From: a bacterium SCSIO 12844
GTDB lineage: Bacteria > Pseudomonadota > Gammaproteobacteria > Francisellales > Francisellaceae
DNA length: 64,000 nt
Assembly (NCBI GenBank): GCA_024397935.1
Contig: CP073743.1
Coordinates: forward strand, 1,860,001 to 1,924,000
Direction of reading: 5' to 3'
Position numbers and translations under genes: made by a program. The notes under the pieces were generated by a model. That model was given only the letters and a program-made list of their open reading frames with translations, did not search any database and was not told the DNA's origin. Positions 19,740 to 27,973 of the stretch are shown here, piece by piece (the first letter of the stretch is position 1; each line of letters starts with the position of its first letter).

Positions 19740-20518
19740 CTTGGATTAAAAGCAGATTTTGTTTCATATAATTTCGGGTATATATCTGTTGGTTTAGTTG
19801 TATCTACTGTTTTTTTAATAATCTCTTTATCAATATCATGTGATAGAAATAAAAGACTTGCATCATGCGGTAATTTTCTTTTAAAAAGTTTATCTGAAGC
19901 TTCTTTAAAATCCTTACAATCATCAACCTCAAAGTTTTGACTAAATTCTATATATTCAGATACTTTAAAAGCATATTTATCATCAAAATATCTACCCACA
20001 TGTTGTGTTAAACCTTCTATATTTTTATCACTTGCCCATGGATCAACTGCTATTATCCATGATGTAATAGGTTTCTTTACTGTTGTTAATCTTAGTGTAC
20101 AAAAGGCATGTGGTGCTTTATTATCCATTGCTTGCTCAATTTCACTGATTTGAACATTGGTCTTTTTTTCTATTTCATTTTGTAAAGATCTGATAAAGTA
20201 TTCAGAAATGATACTGAAGTGATCACAATTACCGCCCCCTTTAAAAAAAGCTGTTGCTGCACTATATAAATTAATATCTGCTAATTTAGTACCATGAATT
20301 GGAATTTCATCATTACGCATTTTTTTCTCCAAAAGATCACCAAACTCATAGGCTTGGAATGAACGAATTGAATGAATAAGCTCTGATTGTATTTTATTTC
20401 CAGGAGACATTTGCTTGCGAATTTTATAAGCTATGTTATTAATTTCATATATAGCATACGCTAAGTCTTTTTCTCTATTTAGCTTACTAACTTGATTATC
20501 AGTAACATCATGTGACAT
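19736..20518 (-). CDS. Uncharacterised protein with papain/transglutaminase-like Cys-His-Asp pattern
   Basis: This 260-residue soluble protein has no signal peptide. Residues GGGNC98DHFSII, APH137AF and IAVD159PWASD form a Cys-His-Asp order with spacing like transglutaminase-like or papain-like folds, where a Cys at a helix start follows GN and Asp sits in a DPW motif. Such triads occur in several bacterial effector families (proteases, deamidases, acyl-transferring enzymes). I cannot assign a family or substrate. It is monocistronic and convergent with the kinase-like gene, with 130 bp of A/T-rich DNA upstream. Confidence 0.6.
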   Translation of the reverse strand: MSHDVTDNQVSKLNREKDLAYAIYEINNIAYKIRKQMSPGNKIQSELIHSIRSFQAYEFGDLLEKKMRNDEIPIHGTKLADINLYSAATAFFKGGGNCDHFSIISEYFIRSLQNEIEKKTNVQISEIEQAMDNKAPHAFCTLRLTTVKKPITSWIIAVDPWASDKNIEGLTQHVGRYFDDKYAFKVSEYIEFSQNFEVDDCKDFKEASDKLFKRKLPHDASLLFLSHDIDKEIIKKTVDTTKPTDIYPKLYETKSAFNPS

Positions 20519-20696
20519 TATTCCGTTCTCCCCTATAATAAATCTCTAATATTATGGACTTTAAAATAAACAATTAAAATAAAAGCAATAATAATAATTT
20601 ATATAGGCTATCAGTTATTCTGATTGTACATCTAATTTAGCTAATGTTATGCTTCAGTCTTATGCTATCTTTTCCTTAATATTAAGTGATACAGTC

Positions 20697-21905
20697 ATGA
20701 AAGAAAAACAACAAGAAAATCCATCTTCAACCCCAAGCCAGCTACCACTATTAACCTTAATTTTATTAATTTCAATTGCATCAGTTGGTAGTGTTTTACC
20801 TTCTGCAGCTTTACCTGCTATTGCTAAACATTTCAATATCAGCCTAAGTTACAGCGAATTAGTTATTACTATCTTTGTTTTAGGTTATGCTATCAGCCAA
20901 CTCCCTTATGGTGCATTAGCCAATCGTTATGGTAGAAAAAATTCACTTTATATTGGCCTTATTATCGCATTAATAGGTGGTATTATTTCATCTATTTTTG
21001 ATAATTTTACAACCGTTATTATTGGCAGATTGATTATGGCTTTAGGTTGTGGTGCAGGATTAACATTAACATTTACAATGATTGGTGATGTCTATCAAAG
21101 TACAACTGCAAGAAGAGTAACAGCTTATGCAACAAGCTCTTTTGCTATTATGCCAGGTATTGGTATTTTTATCGGTAGTCAATTAACGACTTATTTTAAC
21201 TGGCAGAGTAATTTTATATTCTTAACTTTGTATACATTATTAGTCTTAGTCTTGACGTATTTTTTACCTGAGACAAAACCAAGACACATACCAAAAGCAT
21301 CATTAAAAGAAATTCTAAATCGCTACCGTATCGAATTAGGTAAATCCAATGTTTATCGTTATGGCCTAATTTGGGGATTAACTGTATCAATTATTTATAT
21401 TATGGCAGCAACGGCTTCTATTATAAGTATCCATGAGATAGGACTATCTAGTACTGCATTTGGTATTGATTATTTAGTCATTATGTTTGGCTATTTTATT
21501 GGCAACTTATTGACTGCTAAATTAAACCATCGCTTAAAAGCATCCTATATTATGTTTTTAGGTACAGTGATCGCTTTAATTAGCTCGTTTTTCTTAATGC
21601 TATTTCCTTTATTTAAAACACCTGACCCTTATGCATTTTTTATCCCATCAATTATTATGTTTGTTGGACTGCCAATGATTTTTTCAACCGCAGGTGCTTT
21701 AGCTGTTCAAAATTCAGATGATAAACCAACTGCATCTTCTTTAACGACATTTATCGCTATGACAATTGGATTTATTGCTTCAACCTCTGTTGGATTTATC
21801 CACCAGGAATTATATTTTAAAGTACCTTTAGTAATGCTAATCATTAGTATCTTAGTACTTTTAGTTGTGCTTTATGAAGTAATACGTGAATTAAATTCAA
21901 ACTGA
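20697..21905 (+). CDS. MFS drug-efflux-like transporter (Bcr/CflA type)
   Basis: This 402-residue inner-membrane protein has about 12 hydrophobic helices. The early segment LPSAALPAIAKHFNISLSY and the loop NRYGRKNSLYIG (MFS motif A) fit the Bcr/CflA multidrug-resistance branch. I chose ATG 20697 (MKEKQQENPS); an in-frame ATG at 20649 would add 16 residues but has no ribosome-binding site. Substrate unknown. The next gene follows 66 bp downstream. Confidence 0.85.
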   Translation: MKEKQQENPSSTPSQLPLLTLILLISIASVGSVLPSAALPAIAKHFNISLSYSELVITIFVLGYAISQLPYGALANRYGRKNSLYIGLIIALIGGIISSIFDNFTTVIIGRLIMALGCGAGLTLTFTMIGDVYQSTTARRVTAYATSSFAIMPGIGIFIGSQLTTYFNWQSNFIFLTLYTLLVLVLTYFLPETKPRHIPKASLKEILNRYRIELGKSNVYRYGLIWGLTVSIIYIMAATASIISIHEIGLSSTAFGIDYLVIMFGYFIGNLLTAKLNHRLKASYIMFLGTVIALISSFFLMLFPLFKTPDPYAFFIPSIIMFVGLPMIFSTAGALAVQNSDDKPTASSLTTFIAMTIGFIASTSVGFIHQELYFKVPLVMLIISILVLLVVLYEVIRELNSN

Positions 21906-21971
21906 TAGTTGCCTCTAGTTTATTAACTGCTATTACTTAAATATAAGTTTATTCTTTTATATGAGGGTAAT

Positions 21972-23774
21972 ATGAAATATATCATTTCAAGTATATTAGC
22001 TGGCTTATTATCTATTAACAGCTTTGCTAGCGCGCCTAAAGGTTCTGGAATTCCAATTTATGATTTATCATCTGACTTAGTATGTAGCTCAACTAATAAG
22101 TGTCAATCAGCCAATTGGTATAAAAATATTTTACAACAACATGCCAGTAGTACTAATTTAAAGTATATTTATCCTAATTATCCTTATATTAATTATTTTG
22201 TAAATGTCGATCCAACTCAATATAAAGACCAAATGAATGATATGGTTGATAATAACTGTAGCCAAACTTCTCCTGTATTTATCTCTTACAATGTTTATCC
22301 TCAAGGCTCAAGTCAATGCACTGCAACAGGTCAAGCTGCCAATAATGCTTATAATTTATCAAAACAATTTAATGTATTACCTACATTTTCATTTAACACT
22401 GTATTAGTTGATTATGCTAATCAATGTTATGATAAGTCTGGTCAGTTTAATGCCAATAACTGTTATATACCATGTAATACCAAAAACACTAATCCACTAT
22501 TCAATCAAGATAAATTACCTGCCGAATGTGTTTATGATCCAAACGATCCAGCGTATGATAAAATGCATATTACAAATGCTACTACACTTAACAAACTGAT
22601 CTATCAAACTGGTCAATTAGTCGGCATGATTATTACAAATGATACAAGTGCTGATGGTGCATCATTTGATATAGAAGGCCCTCCTTTTATTTCTACTCTA
22701 GCTGAACAGTTTTATAGCGGGCTAATTGATCAAATTAATAATAAATTCATTGGTATATGGCGTGGGGTTAATATTTTTGGTCGTGATCAACAAGATTTTA
22801 CGACCTTAGAGAAAATTGCTAATAATAATGGTTTTATCATCCTATCAATGTATGACATCGGCCCAACTGATGCAGTAACCGTAATTCCAGATAAAGGCAT
22901 ACAGCTAAGCTATAACCACAGTGGTGGACTAGAAGTAGCAAACCCAGCTAACTGGTATGCTGGAAACCCAGTTTCATCCATTACGCCAATACTTCAGCCA
23001 GGTCAAGGTGGCTTTAGTAATTACAGTAATTTTGAAATTACATTATTTGGTGTGCCAGTCTATTGGAATAATGTCACCGTACTTGATTGCCATCCAAAAG
23101 AGTTAATGATGAGTAAAAATGCCCAACAAAAATATACCTGGATGACTGGCTTTAATGGCTGCACTGGTAGTGTTTCTTTTATGCAACGATTTGCTTTGAA
23201 TAATCAACTTAATATCCCCTTTCAAGTTGGCATTCCCGCTGTTTCATCTACAACTGAGTGGGTTAATGCAATTGCTTGGGGAATGGAAGAAAAGCTAAAC
23301 CAATTAGAACTACATACATCTTTTGCAGGTTCAACTTGGATAACAAGCCAAGTTTGTCCTAAGAATATGAACATCAATGGTGTTCAATGCCAACAGTTTT
23401 CATTTAAAAAAGATTATCAATCTACAAATAACAGCCAAGCTGATTTTTTAAGTTCAGGATATGATGGTGCTTTAAACATCCTATCAAATTACTTAAAAGG
23501 TACGCAAACATCCAAACACAGTCCAAGTTTTAAGCAAAACCAAACGACCCAAGCAACACTTAAATTACTACAACAATATATGAGAAAAAACTTCATGGGT
23601 CTATATATCTATGGATTAAAGCCATCTGACTTTGATAAAACAAACTGCGAATATCAAATCAATAATAGAGGTGCGAGTATTTGCTTTGCGAACTATCCAA
23701 ATAATAATTTAAACAATCAAATTCCTGATGATGTATGGGCTGTAATTAAGTCATTTACTGAAAATGCACTTTAA
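21972..23774 (+). CDS. Secreted protein with GH18-like (chitinase-type) catalytic motif
   Basis: This 600-residue protein has a signal peptide (MKYIISSILAGLLSINSFAS, cleavage probably after ASA). Residues 228-235, DGASFDIE, resemble the GH18 motif DGxDxDxE: the first Asp, Gly, last Asp and catalytic Glu are kept, and the middle Asp is Ser. Hydrophobic strand-like segments on either side (GQLVGMIITND, GFIILSMYDIG) fit a TIM barrel. Many cysteines suggest disulfides outside the cytosol. Such proteins could cleave chitin or other N-acetylglucosamine polymers, but the variant motif leaves this open. GAGGGTAAT precedes the ATG. The gene ends 1 bp from the convergent PLP gene. Confidence 0.6.
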   Translation: MKYIISSILAGLLSINSFASAPKGSGIPIYDLSSDLVCSSTNKCQSANWYKNILQQHASSTNLKYIYPNYPYINYFVNVDPTQYKDQMNDMVDNNCSQTSPVFISYNVYPQGSSQCTATGQAANNAYNLSKQFNVLPTFSFNTVLVDYANQCYDKSGQFNANNCYIPCNTKNTNPLFNQDKLPAECVYDPNDPAYDKMHITNATTLNKLIYQTGQLVGMIITNDTSADGASFDIEGPPFISTLAEQFYSGLIDQINNKFIGIWRGVNIFGRDQQDFTTLEKIANNNGFIILSMYDIGPTDAVTVIPDKGIQLSYNHSGGLEVANPANWYAGNPVSSITPILQPGQGGFSNYSNFEITLFGVPVYWNNVTVLDCHPKELMMSKNAQQKYTWMTGFNGCTGSVSFMQRFALNNQLNIPFQVGIPAVSSTTEWVNAIAWGMEEKLNQLELHTSFAGSTWITSQVCPKNMNINGVQCQQFSFKKDYQSTNNSQADFLSSGYDGALNILSNYLKGTQTSKHSPSFKQNQTTQATLKLLQQYMRKNFMGLYIYGLKPSDFDKTNCEYQINNRGASICFANYPNNNLNNQIPDDVWAVIKSFTENAL

Positions 23775-23775
23775 A

Positions 23776-24879
23776 TTATTCGGCCACACATTTATGAACA
23801 GCCTTACTTGACTGCCATTTACCATATTTATAAAAATTTTTAATTTGATTATAATAAAAGTCGAAGTCTACTAACTCTTTCGTAACCCAATGGTTATTAT
23901 AGTAAGTATCATTATACAAATCACCTGAATCACAACATAGCGTTACAATTGATCCTTCTTTACTAGAGCAATACATTTCATACGCTAATAAAAATGCACT
24001 ATATATATTTGTTCCAGTGGACCCACCAACTTTTAAGCCCAAAACTTCTTTAATAAAATGTATAGCAGCAATACTCGCCGCATCTGGGACTTTAATCATT
24101 TTATCTATAAAAGCCGAATTAAAAGAAGGTGAAATTTGCCTCCTACCAATTCCTTCAATTCTAGAAATTTGACTTGTAGTAAAATTTTTAGAATTGGTAA
24201 GATATCCTTGATAGTAAGCAGAAAACTCTGAATCTACAATACAAAGTTTTGTAGATATTGAATTTTTTAATATACATTCGGTTAATGATTGAGCGGTTCC
24301 TCCTGTACCCACTCCACAAATAAACCAATTTGGAATTGGATTATCTTCTGATTTCATCTGATCTAATATTTCATCACCAAAATTATCTGAATAAGAAATA
24401 CCAAATACTTGTTTAGCTGACTCAAATTGATTCATAAAATAGCCATCAGTTATCTCTTCTGCAAGAGCTTCTGCAACAGCAACGTCATTTTGTTCTTTCT
24501 CAATTAAATAGCATCTTCCTTTGTACTTTTTAATTCGATCAATCTTTTGTTTAGATGTAGATTTAACCATTACAGCAATATATGGTAAATCTAATAATTT
24601 TGCGAAATAAGCCTCAGATATTGCTGTATTTCCAGAAGATGCATCTATAACCGTAGAGTTTTTTGTCAGCTTACCTTGAAGAACTGCATGAGCAAAAAGA
24701 GATTTAGCAAGACGATATTTTAAACTACCTGTTGTATTACTTGATTCATCTTTTAAATAAATTTTCACTTTTGAGGTAAAAGGTAAATCAATTTTAATTA
24801 AATTTGTTTCTAAATTTTTCTGTGAATCTTCGCTAAGTTTATATAAAGAATTTCTAGCCCAATTAATATCATTTATCAT
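23776..24879 (-). CDS. PLP-dependent cysteine synthase-family enzyme
   Basis: This 367-residue fold-type II enzyme has the PLP lysine segment LKDESSNTTGSLKYR (the usual K-D-R is K-Y-R here), the asparagine loop DASSGNTAIS, the phosphate cradle CGVGTGGTAQS, and GGSTGTN. The family includes O-acetylserine sulfhydrylase, cystathionine beta-synthase and cysteine desulfhydrases. The altered loop suggests that it is not a standard CysK, and a cysteine-degrading role is possible. It is 11 bp downstream of a small unknown gene and probably cotranscribed with it. Confidence 0.8.
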   Translation of the reverse strand: MINDINWARNSLYKLSEDSQKNLETNLIKIDLPFTSKVKIYLKDESSNTTGSLKYRLAKSLFAHAVLQGKLTKNSTVIDASSGNTAISEAYFAKLLDLPYIAVMVKSTSKQKIDRIKKYKGRCYLIEKEQNDVAVAEALAEEITDGYFMNQFESAKQVFGISYSDNFGDEILDQMKSEDNPIPNWFICGVGTGGTAQSLTECILKNSISTKLCIVDSEFSAYYQGYLTNSKNFTTSQISRIEGIGRRQISPSFNSAFIDKMIKVPDAASIAAIHFIKEVLGLKVGGSTGTNIYSAFLLAYEMYCSSKEGSIVTLCCDSGDLYNDTYYNNHWVTKELVDFDFYYNQIKNFYKYGKWQSSKAVHKCVAE

Positions 24880-24890
24880 TACTTTTTATC

Positions 24891-25310
24891 TCAACATTCA
24901 TTACTATTTATTGATTTTTCCGCTTTTTCTTCTTCTATTCCTTTCTGATAGTCATATAATAAATAAAGACTTGTATCTTTTACTGTTTGAAAATCGCTTA
25001 ACGTTGTTTTTTCATTAGATTCAAGAAACATCTCACATGCTTGTACCCATACATCACCTACCAATTTAATATTGCAACCCCCTGATTTCCTATGATGTGT
25101 ATCAGATGAGCGCTTTAAATAAGTATTATATGCCTTATTTCTATTTTCATAGGAATCAAACTCAAGATAAAAGCCCCTATCATGGCTTTTATCATTGCTT
25201 TTAATTCTTGTCATTTTCTCAAATCCATCTGATTGTATCAAATATTTAAGTAAACAATCTTTTTGAGATAATAAATATAATTCTTGGTAACCAAAATTAT
25301 TGTTTTTCAT
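24891..25310 (-). CDS. Hypothetical protein upstream of the PLP enzyme
   Basis: This 139-residue soluble, charged protein has no motif I recognise. A basic central stretch contains two histidines and a Cys (TYLKRSSDTHHRKSGGCN), and the tail is acidic (EEEKAEKSINSNEC). There is no signal peptide or membrane segment. A consensus-like promoter sits about 30 bp upstream, and the PLP gene follows after 11 bp, so the two form a likely operon. Confidence 0.6.
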   Translation of the reverse strand: MKNNNFGYQELYLLSQKDCLLKYLIQSDGFEKMTRIKSNDKSHDRGFYLEFDSYENRNKAYNTYLKRSSDTHHRKSGGCNIKLVGDVWVQACEMFLESNEKTTLSDFQTVKDTSLYLLYDYQKGIEEEKAEKSINSNEC

Positions 25311-25337
25311 TAGTTTTATTTGTTTCTTTTATTAAAA

Positions 25338-25366
25338 AGATTAATATAAAACATTTAGTTGTGCAA
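25338..25366 (-). promoter_or_regulatory. Candidate sigma-70 promoter for the hypothetical-PLP pair
   Basis: On the minus strand, TTGCAC (25366-25361), a 17-bp spacer, then TAATCT (25343-25338), about 28 bp before the ATG at 25310. Confidence 0.4.
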
Positions 25367-25379
25367 TACAATAATAATA

Positions 25380-26531
25380 TCACAATGCTTTTTGCATCAT
25401 TTCTGATGCAGCCATAACTAAAGGAGATATAATAAACTGCGCACCTAAGCTTTTTGCTTTTCTTATATTTGACTTCTGGTTAATACGTGTAATTACCTTA
25501 ACATCATTGATGTTTTTTTCTTTTGATAATTCAGCCACTGTTAACAATGCCAAAATATTATCTGCGTCTTTTTCATAAGCTAAGATAACTGACCGTGCTT
25601 TATCAATATTTGCTTTTTCTAATATGACCTCATTGGAAGCATTTCCCTTTACAACAAATTGGTCTAGCTCCTGTAATAAAGGATCATGCGTATTATCTTC
25701 AACAATCAAAAATGGCGTTTCATTTTTTTGACACTGATTAATAATAATTTGTGTTAATGTATTATAACCACAAATAATAACATGATTTTTCATATATTTT
25801 TTCCCTTTATTCAGTGTCTTAAATAAATCTTGAATACGATCAGATAAAGCACCAATTACATAGGTTAGAATCGTTGCAAAAGCACCCAAACCAACAAATA
25901 TCATCGACACAACAAATAATTTTGCATTTTGTGTTACTGGCGTTATATCACCATAGCCAACTGTACTAAATGTTTCAATAGTAAAATAAAGTGCATCAGT
26001 TAATGATTTTAAATCATTAAATTCATCCTTTAACATATAGCTACCAATTACACCATACAATAAAGCTAATACGAATGACACAATGACAATAAATTGAGAA
26101 TAACTGAGTGTAAATAACTTTGTTTGCTGATCAAAGATTTGATAACAAGCAACTAAAGCTAGCATCTCAATTAAATAAAACCAAGTCAATAAATTACTAC
26201 ATCCATGAATCATAAAGCTATTGCTTAAAAGTATAAATAGCATTAATAATGCTAATGCCCAAAAAAAGCGTAGCCTTCTATAAATGCCTCTACCGGTTAA
26301 AAGCAATAAATAGCCAAATACAATTAAAACCGCCACATTAAACTTTAGCGGTGTACTCATTGTAATAAATTGTGCAATAAATTCGGCATGCGGTAATGAT
26401 AAAACATCTCTAAAATAAGGATAGGTTCCTAAAAGAATTGACATTAAGCCATTTATAACTAATAAAAATGAAAAGAATAAAGGAATGTAACGAAGTTTTA
26501 TTTTGTCATTTTTAATTAAACTTAACAGCAT
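25380..26531 (-). CDS. Voltage-gated-type potassium channel with RCK/TrkA-N domain
   Basis: This 383-residue inner-membrane protein has about six hydrophobic segments in the first 225 residues. The K+ selectivity filter is STVGYGDITPVT near residue 187. A cytosolic RCK domain begins at HVIICGYNTL and continues to the C-terminus. This layout matches the Kch family, whose RCK domain gates K+ flux by binding ligands. It is a single gene flanked by A/T-rich intergenic DNA. Confidence 0.9.
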   Translation of the reverse strand: MLLSLIKNDKIKLRYIPLFFSFLLVINGLMSILLGTYPYFRDVLSLPHAEFIAQFITMSTPLKFNVAVLIVFGYLLLLTGRGIYRRLRFFWALALLMLFILLSNSFMIHGCSNLLTWFYLIEMLALVACYQIFDQQTKLFTLSYSQFIVIVSFVLALLYGVIGSYMLKDEFNDLKSLTDALYFTIETFSTVGYGDITPVTQNAKLFVVSMIFVGLGAFATILTYVIGALSDRIQDLFKTLNKGKKYMKNHVIICGYNTLTQIIINQCQKNETPFLIVEDNTHDPLLQELDQFVVKGNASNEVILEKANIDKARSVILAYEKDADNILALLTVAELSKEKNINDVKVITRINQKSNIRKAKSLGAQFIISPLVMAASEMMQKAL

Positions 26532-26639
26532 GTTTTATCTTTATTTAATCAGTTTACCTAACTATAAATTATATACGAAATAGTAAAATTTGTTAGTTTA
26601 TAACTATTGATATATTTTATGCTAAACTATCCGATATGA

Positions 26640-27189
26640 TTTCAAGCAAATGCATTTTTTACCAACTTTTCTAAAAAAATCTCACACTACGAAACTGTTT
26701 TATTTTAGAAAAGAAACATTCAATTAAATACCTTTCTTTATAAATATGCTTATCAAATTGATGAGGTATAATGGCATTGGATCTTGATGGTATAACAACT
26801 TCACAATGATTATCGTTTAACATTTTCTTCATTTTATTTGAATAATAAACTTTATCAGCAAGAGCAGTTGTATGTTTAACATACTTTAACAGTTGGTAAG
26901 CTACTAGCATATCATGTTCTTTGCCTTCAGTTAACCTAAATATAATAGGGTTACCTAATGCATCAGCAACAGCGTGAATTCGAGTAGTAAAACCACCAAC
27001 ACTTCTGCCTAAAGCATATGACTTATTACCATTAAGTATTTGACCAGAAGCACAAGCATGTGCCCTAACAATAGTAGCATCAATCATAAGCTCTTGGAAA
27101 TCAATGACCTTAGCTTGTTGGGTGACTGCACTTACAATATCTACTAAAAACGGTGGGACATTGAAGCTTATCATAGATCTCTGAAACAA
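26640..27189 (-). pseudogene. IS5-family (IS427-like) transposase remnant
   Basis: The 172-codon open stretch has the DDE region of an IS5 transposase: MIDATIVRAHACASG (first Asp), ALADKVYYSNK (second Asp, normally DKGYDS), and KERYLIECFFSKIK (Glu). The N-terminal third is missing. At the 3' end a T7 run near 26676 causes a shift; the other frame continues as RKVGKKCICLKSY, which resembles the usual family tail. No terminal repeats or target duplication were found. Confidence 0.8.
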
Positions 27190-27396
27190 AATACCTCTTT
27201 AACGAAATCACCAACGAGTACTCAAAAAACACAAATAAATCATATTGGTTTAAGTTTGATTGCATATTCGAGACTTAAAAGTTTAAAAACACTTCAAAAA
27301 AATAATCATTATGCTATCAAAAGGAAATTATTAATTGCTGCTAATCAGGCCAACTATAAAGCTTATTTGGATATGAAATTAGAATATGAAAAATAA
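27187..27396 (+). pseudogene. Transposase C-terminal remnant (weak)
   Basis: This open frame without a plausible start reads INHIGLSLIAYSRLKSLK, then a Lys-rich helix and YLDMKLEYEK before TAA at 27394-27396. The pattern resembles C-terminal helices of IS4/IS701-type transposases. It abuts the IS5 remnant on the opposite strand. Confidence 0.4.
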
Positions 27397-27404
27397 AAAA
27401 GTGC

Positions 27405-27700
27405 GTAACTCCAGTTATCACTGAAATCTTGACGTCTAAATATAATATTTAATTCCTTTGAATGCCTGGATAATGTGGTGTAATTAGGTGCTTTCAACTT
27501 CAAACCCATTTGAGAGAGTGAGCCTTTAATAAATCCTTGTGTTTAACGAAATGGGATTCTAAAGAAATAGCATATGGTTAGAATAAACTCAATAATTTAA
27601 TCACTATAAGTATTAGAACGGCCTGATTTTGGATCTAAATCATCTGTAGCATACCACCAGATACTTATATCAGCAGAAAATTGTAAAAAAATATTTCCCG
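27405..27700 (-). pseudogene. Remnant of a second IS5-type transposase N-terminus with two in-frame stops
   Basis: One minus-strand frame reads DLDPKSGRSNTYSD, stop, IIEFILTICYFFRIPFR, stop, TQGFIKGSLSQMGLKLKAP then NYTTLSRHSKELNI. This matches the conserved N-terminal block of IS5-related transposases (GRP-x-x-YSD, LPLRQTQGF, PDYSTLSRR). Both stops and the missing rest mark it as dead. The remaining DNA at 27701-27973 holds only a short open frame with no recognisable product. Confidence 0.75.
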
Positions 27701-27973
27701 CATCAATTTTAGATTAATTATATGATGAACAGTTTTTAGGTTTATACTGCTTCTTTTCCATAACTGCTTAACACTTAAATGAAAAAAAGTATGAATAAAG
27801 AATAATAAGAGTGTCAATATCTTAATTATGCAACAAGCCCCATTAATATCTAAAGGTAAGGTAAATTGGGCCATTTTTACAAAATTTTTATTTTTTATGA
27901 CACCATTGTAACCCTTATCTCTCCTATATCCCAAACCCACAAAAACTGGAAAAGAGCCTATATTTATTTGAAA

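Noticed and set aside
26683-26692. Terminal repeat of the IS4 element (CACACTAC) near 26.68 kb
   Set aside because: The match is only eight bases and lies within the coding part of the IS5 remnant; no partner end was found.
27665-27940. 91-codon open frame near the transposase remnants
   Set aside because: Composition is A/T-driven with a hydrophobic core, no family resemblance, and it partly overlaps the IS5-type remnant.
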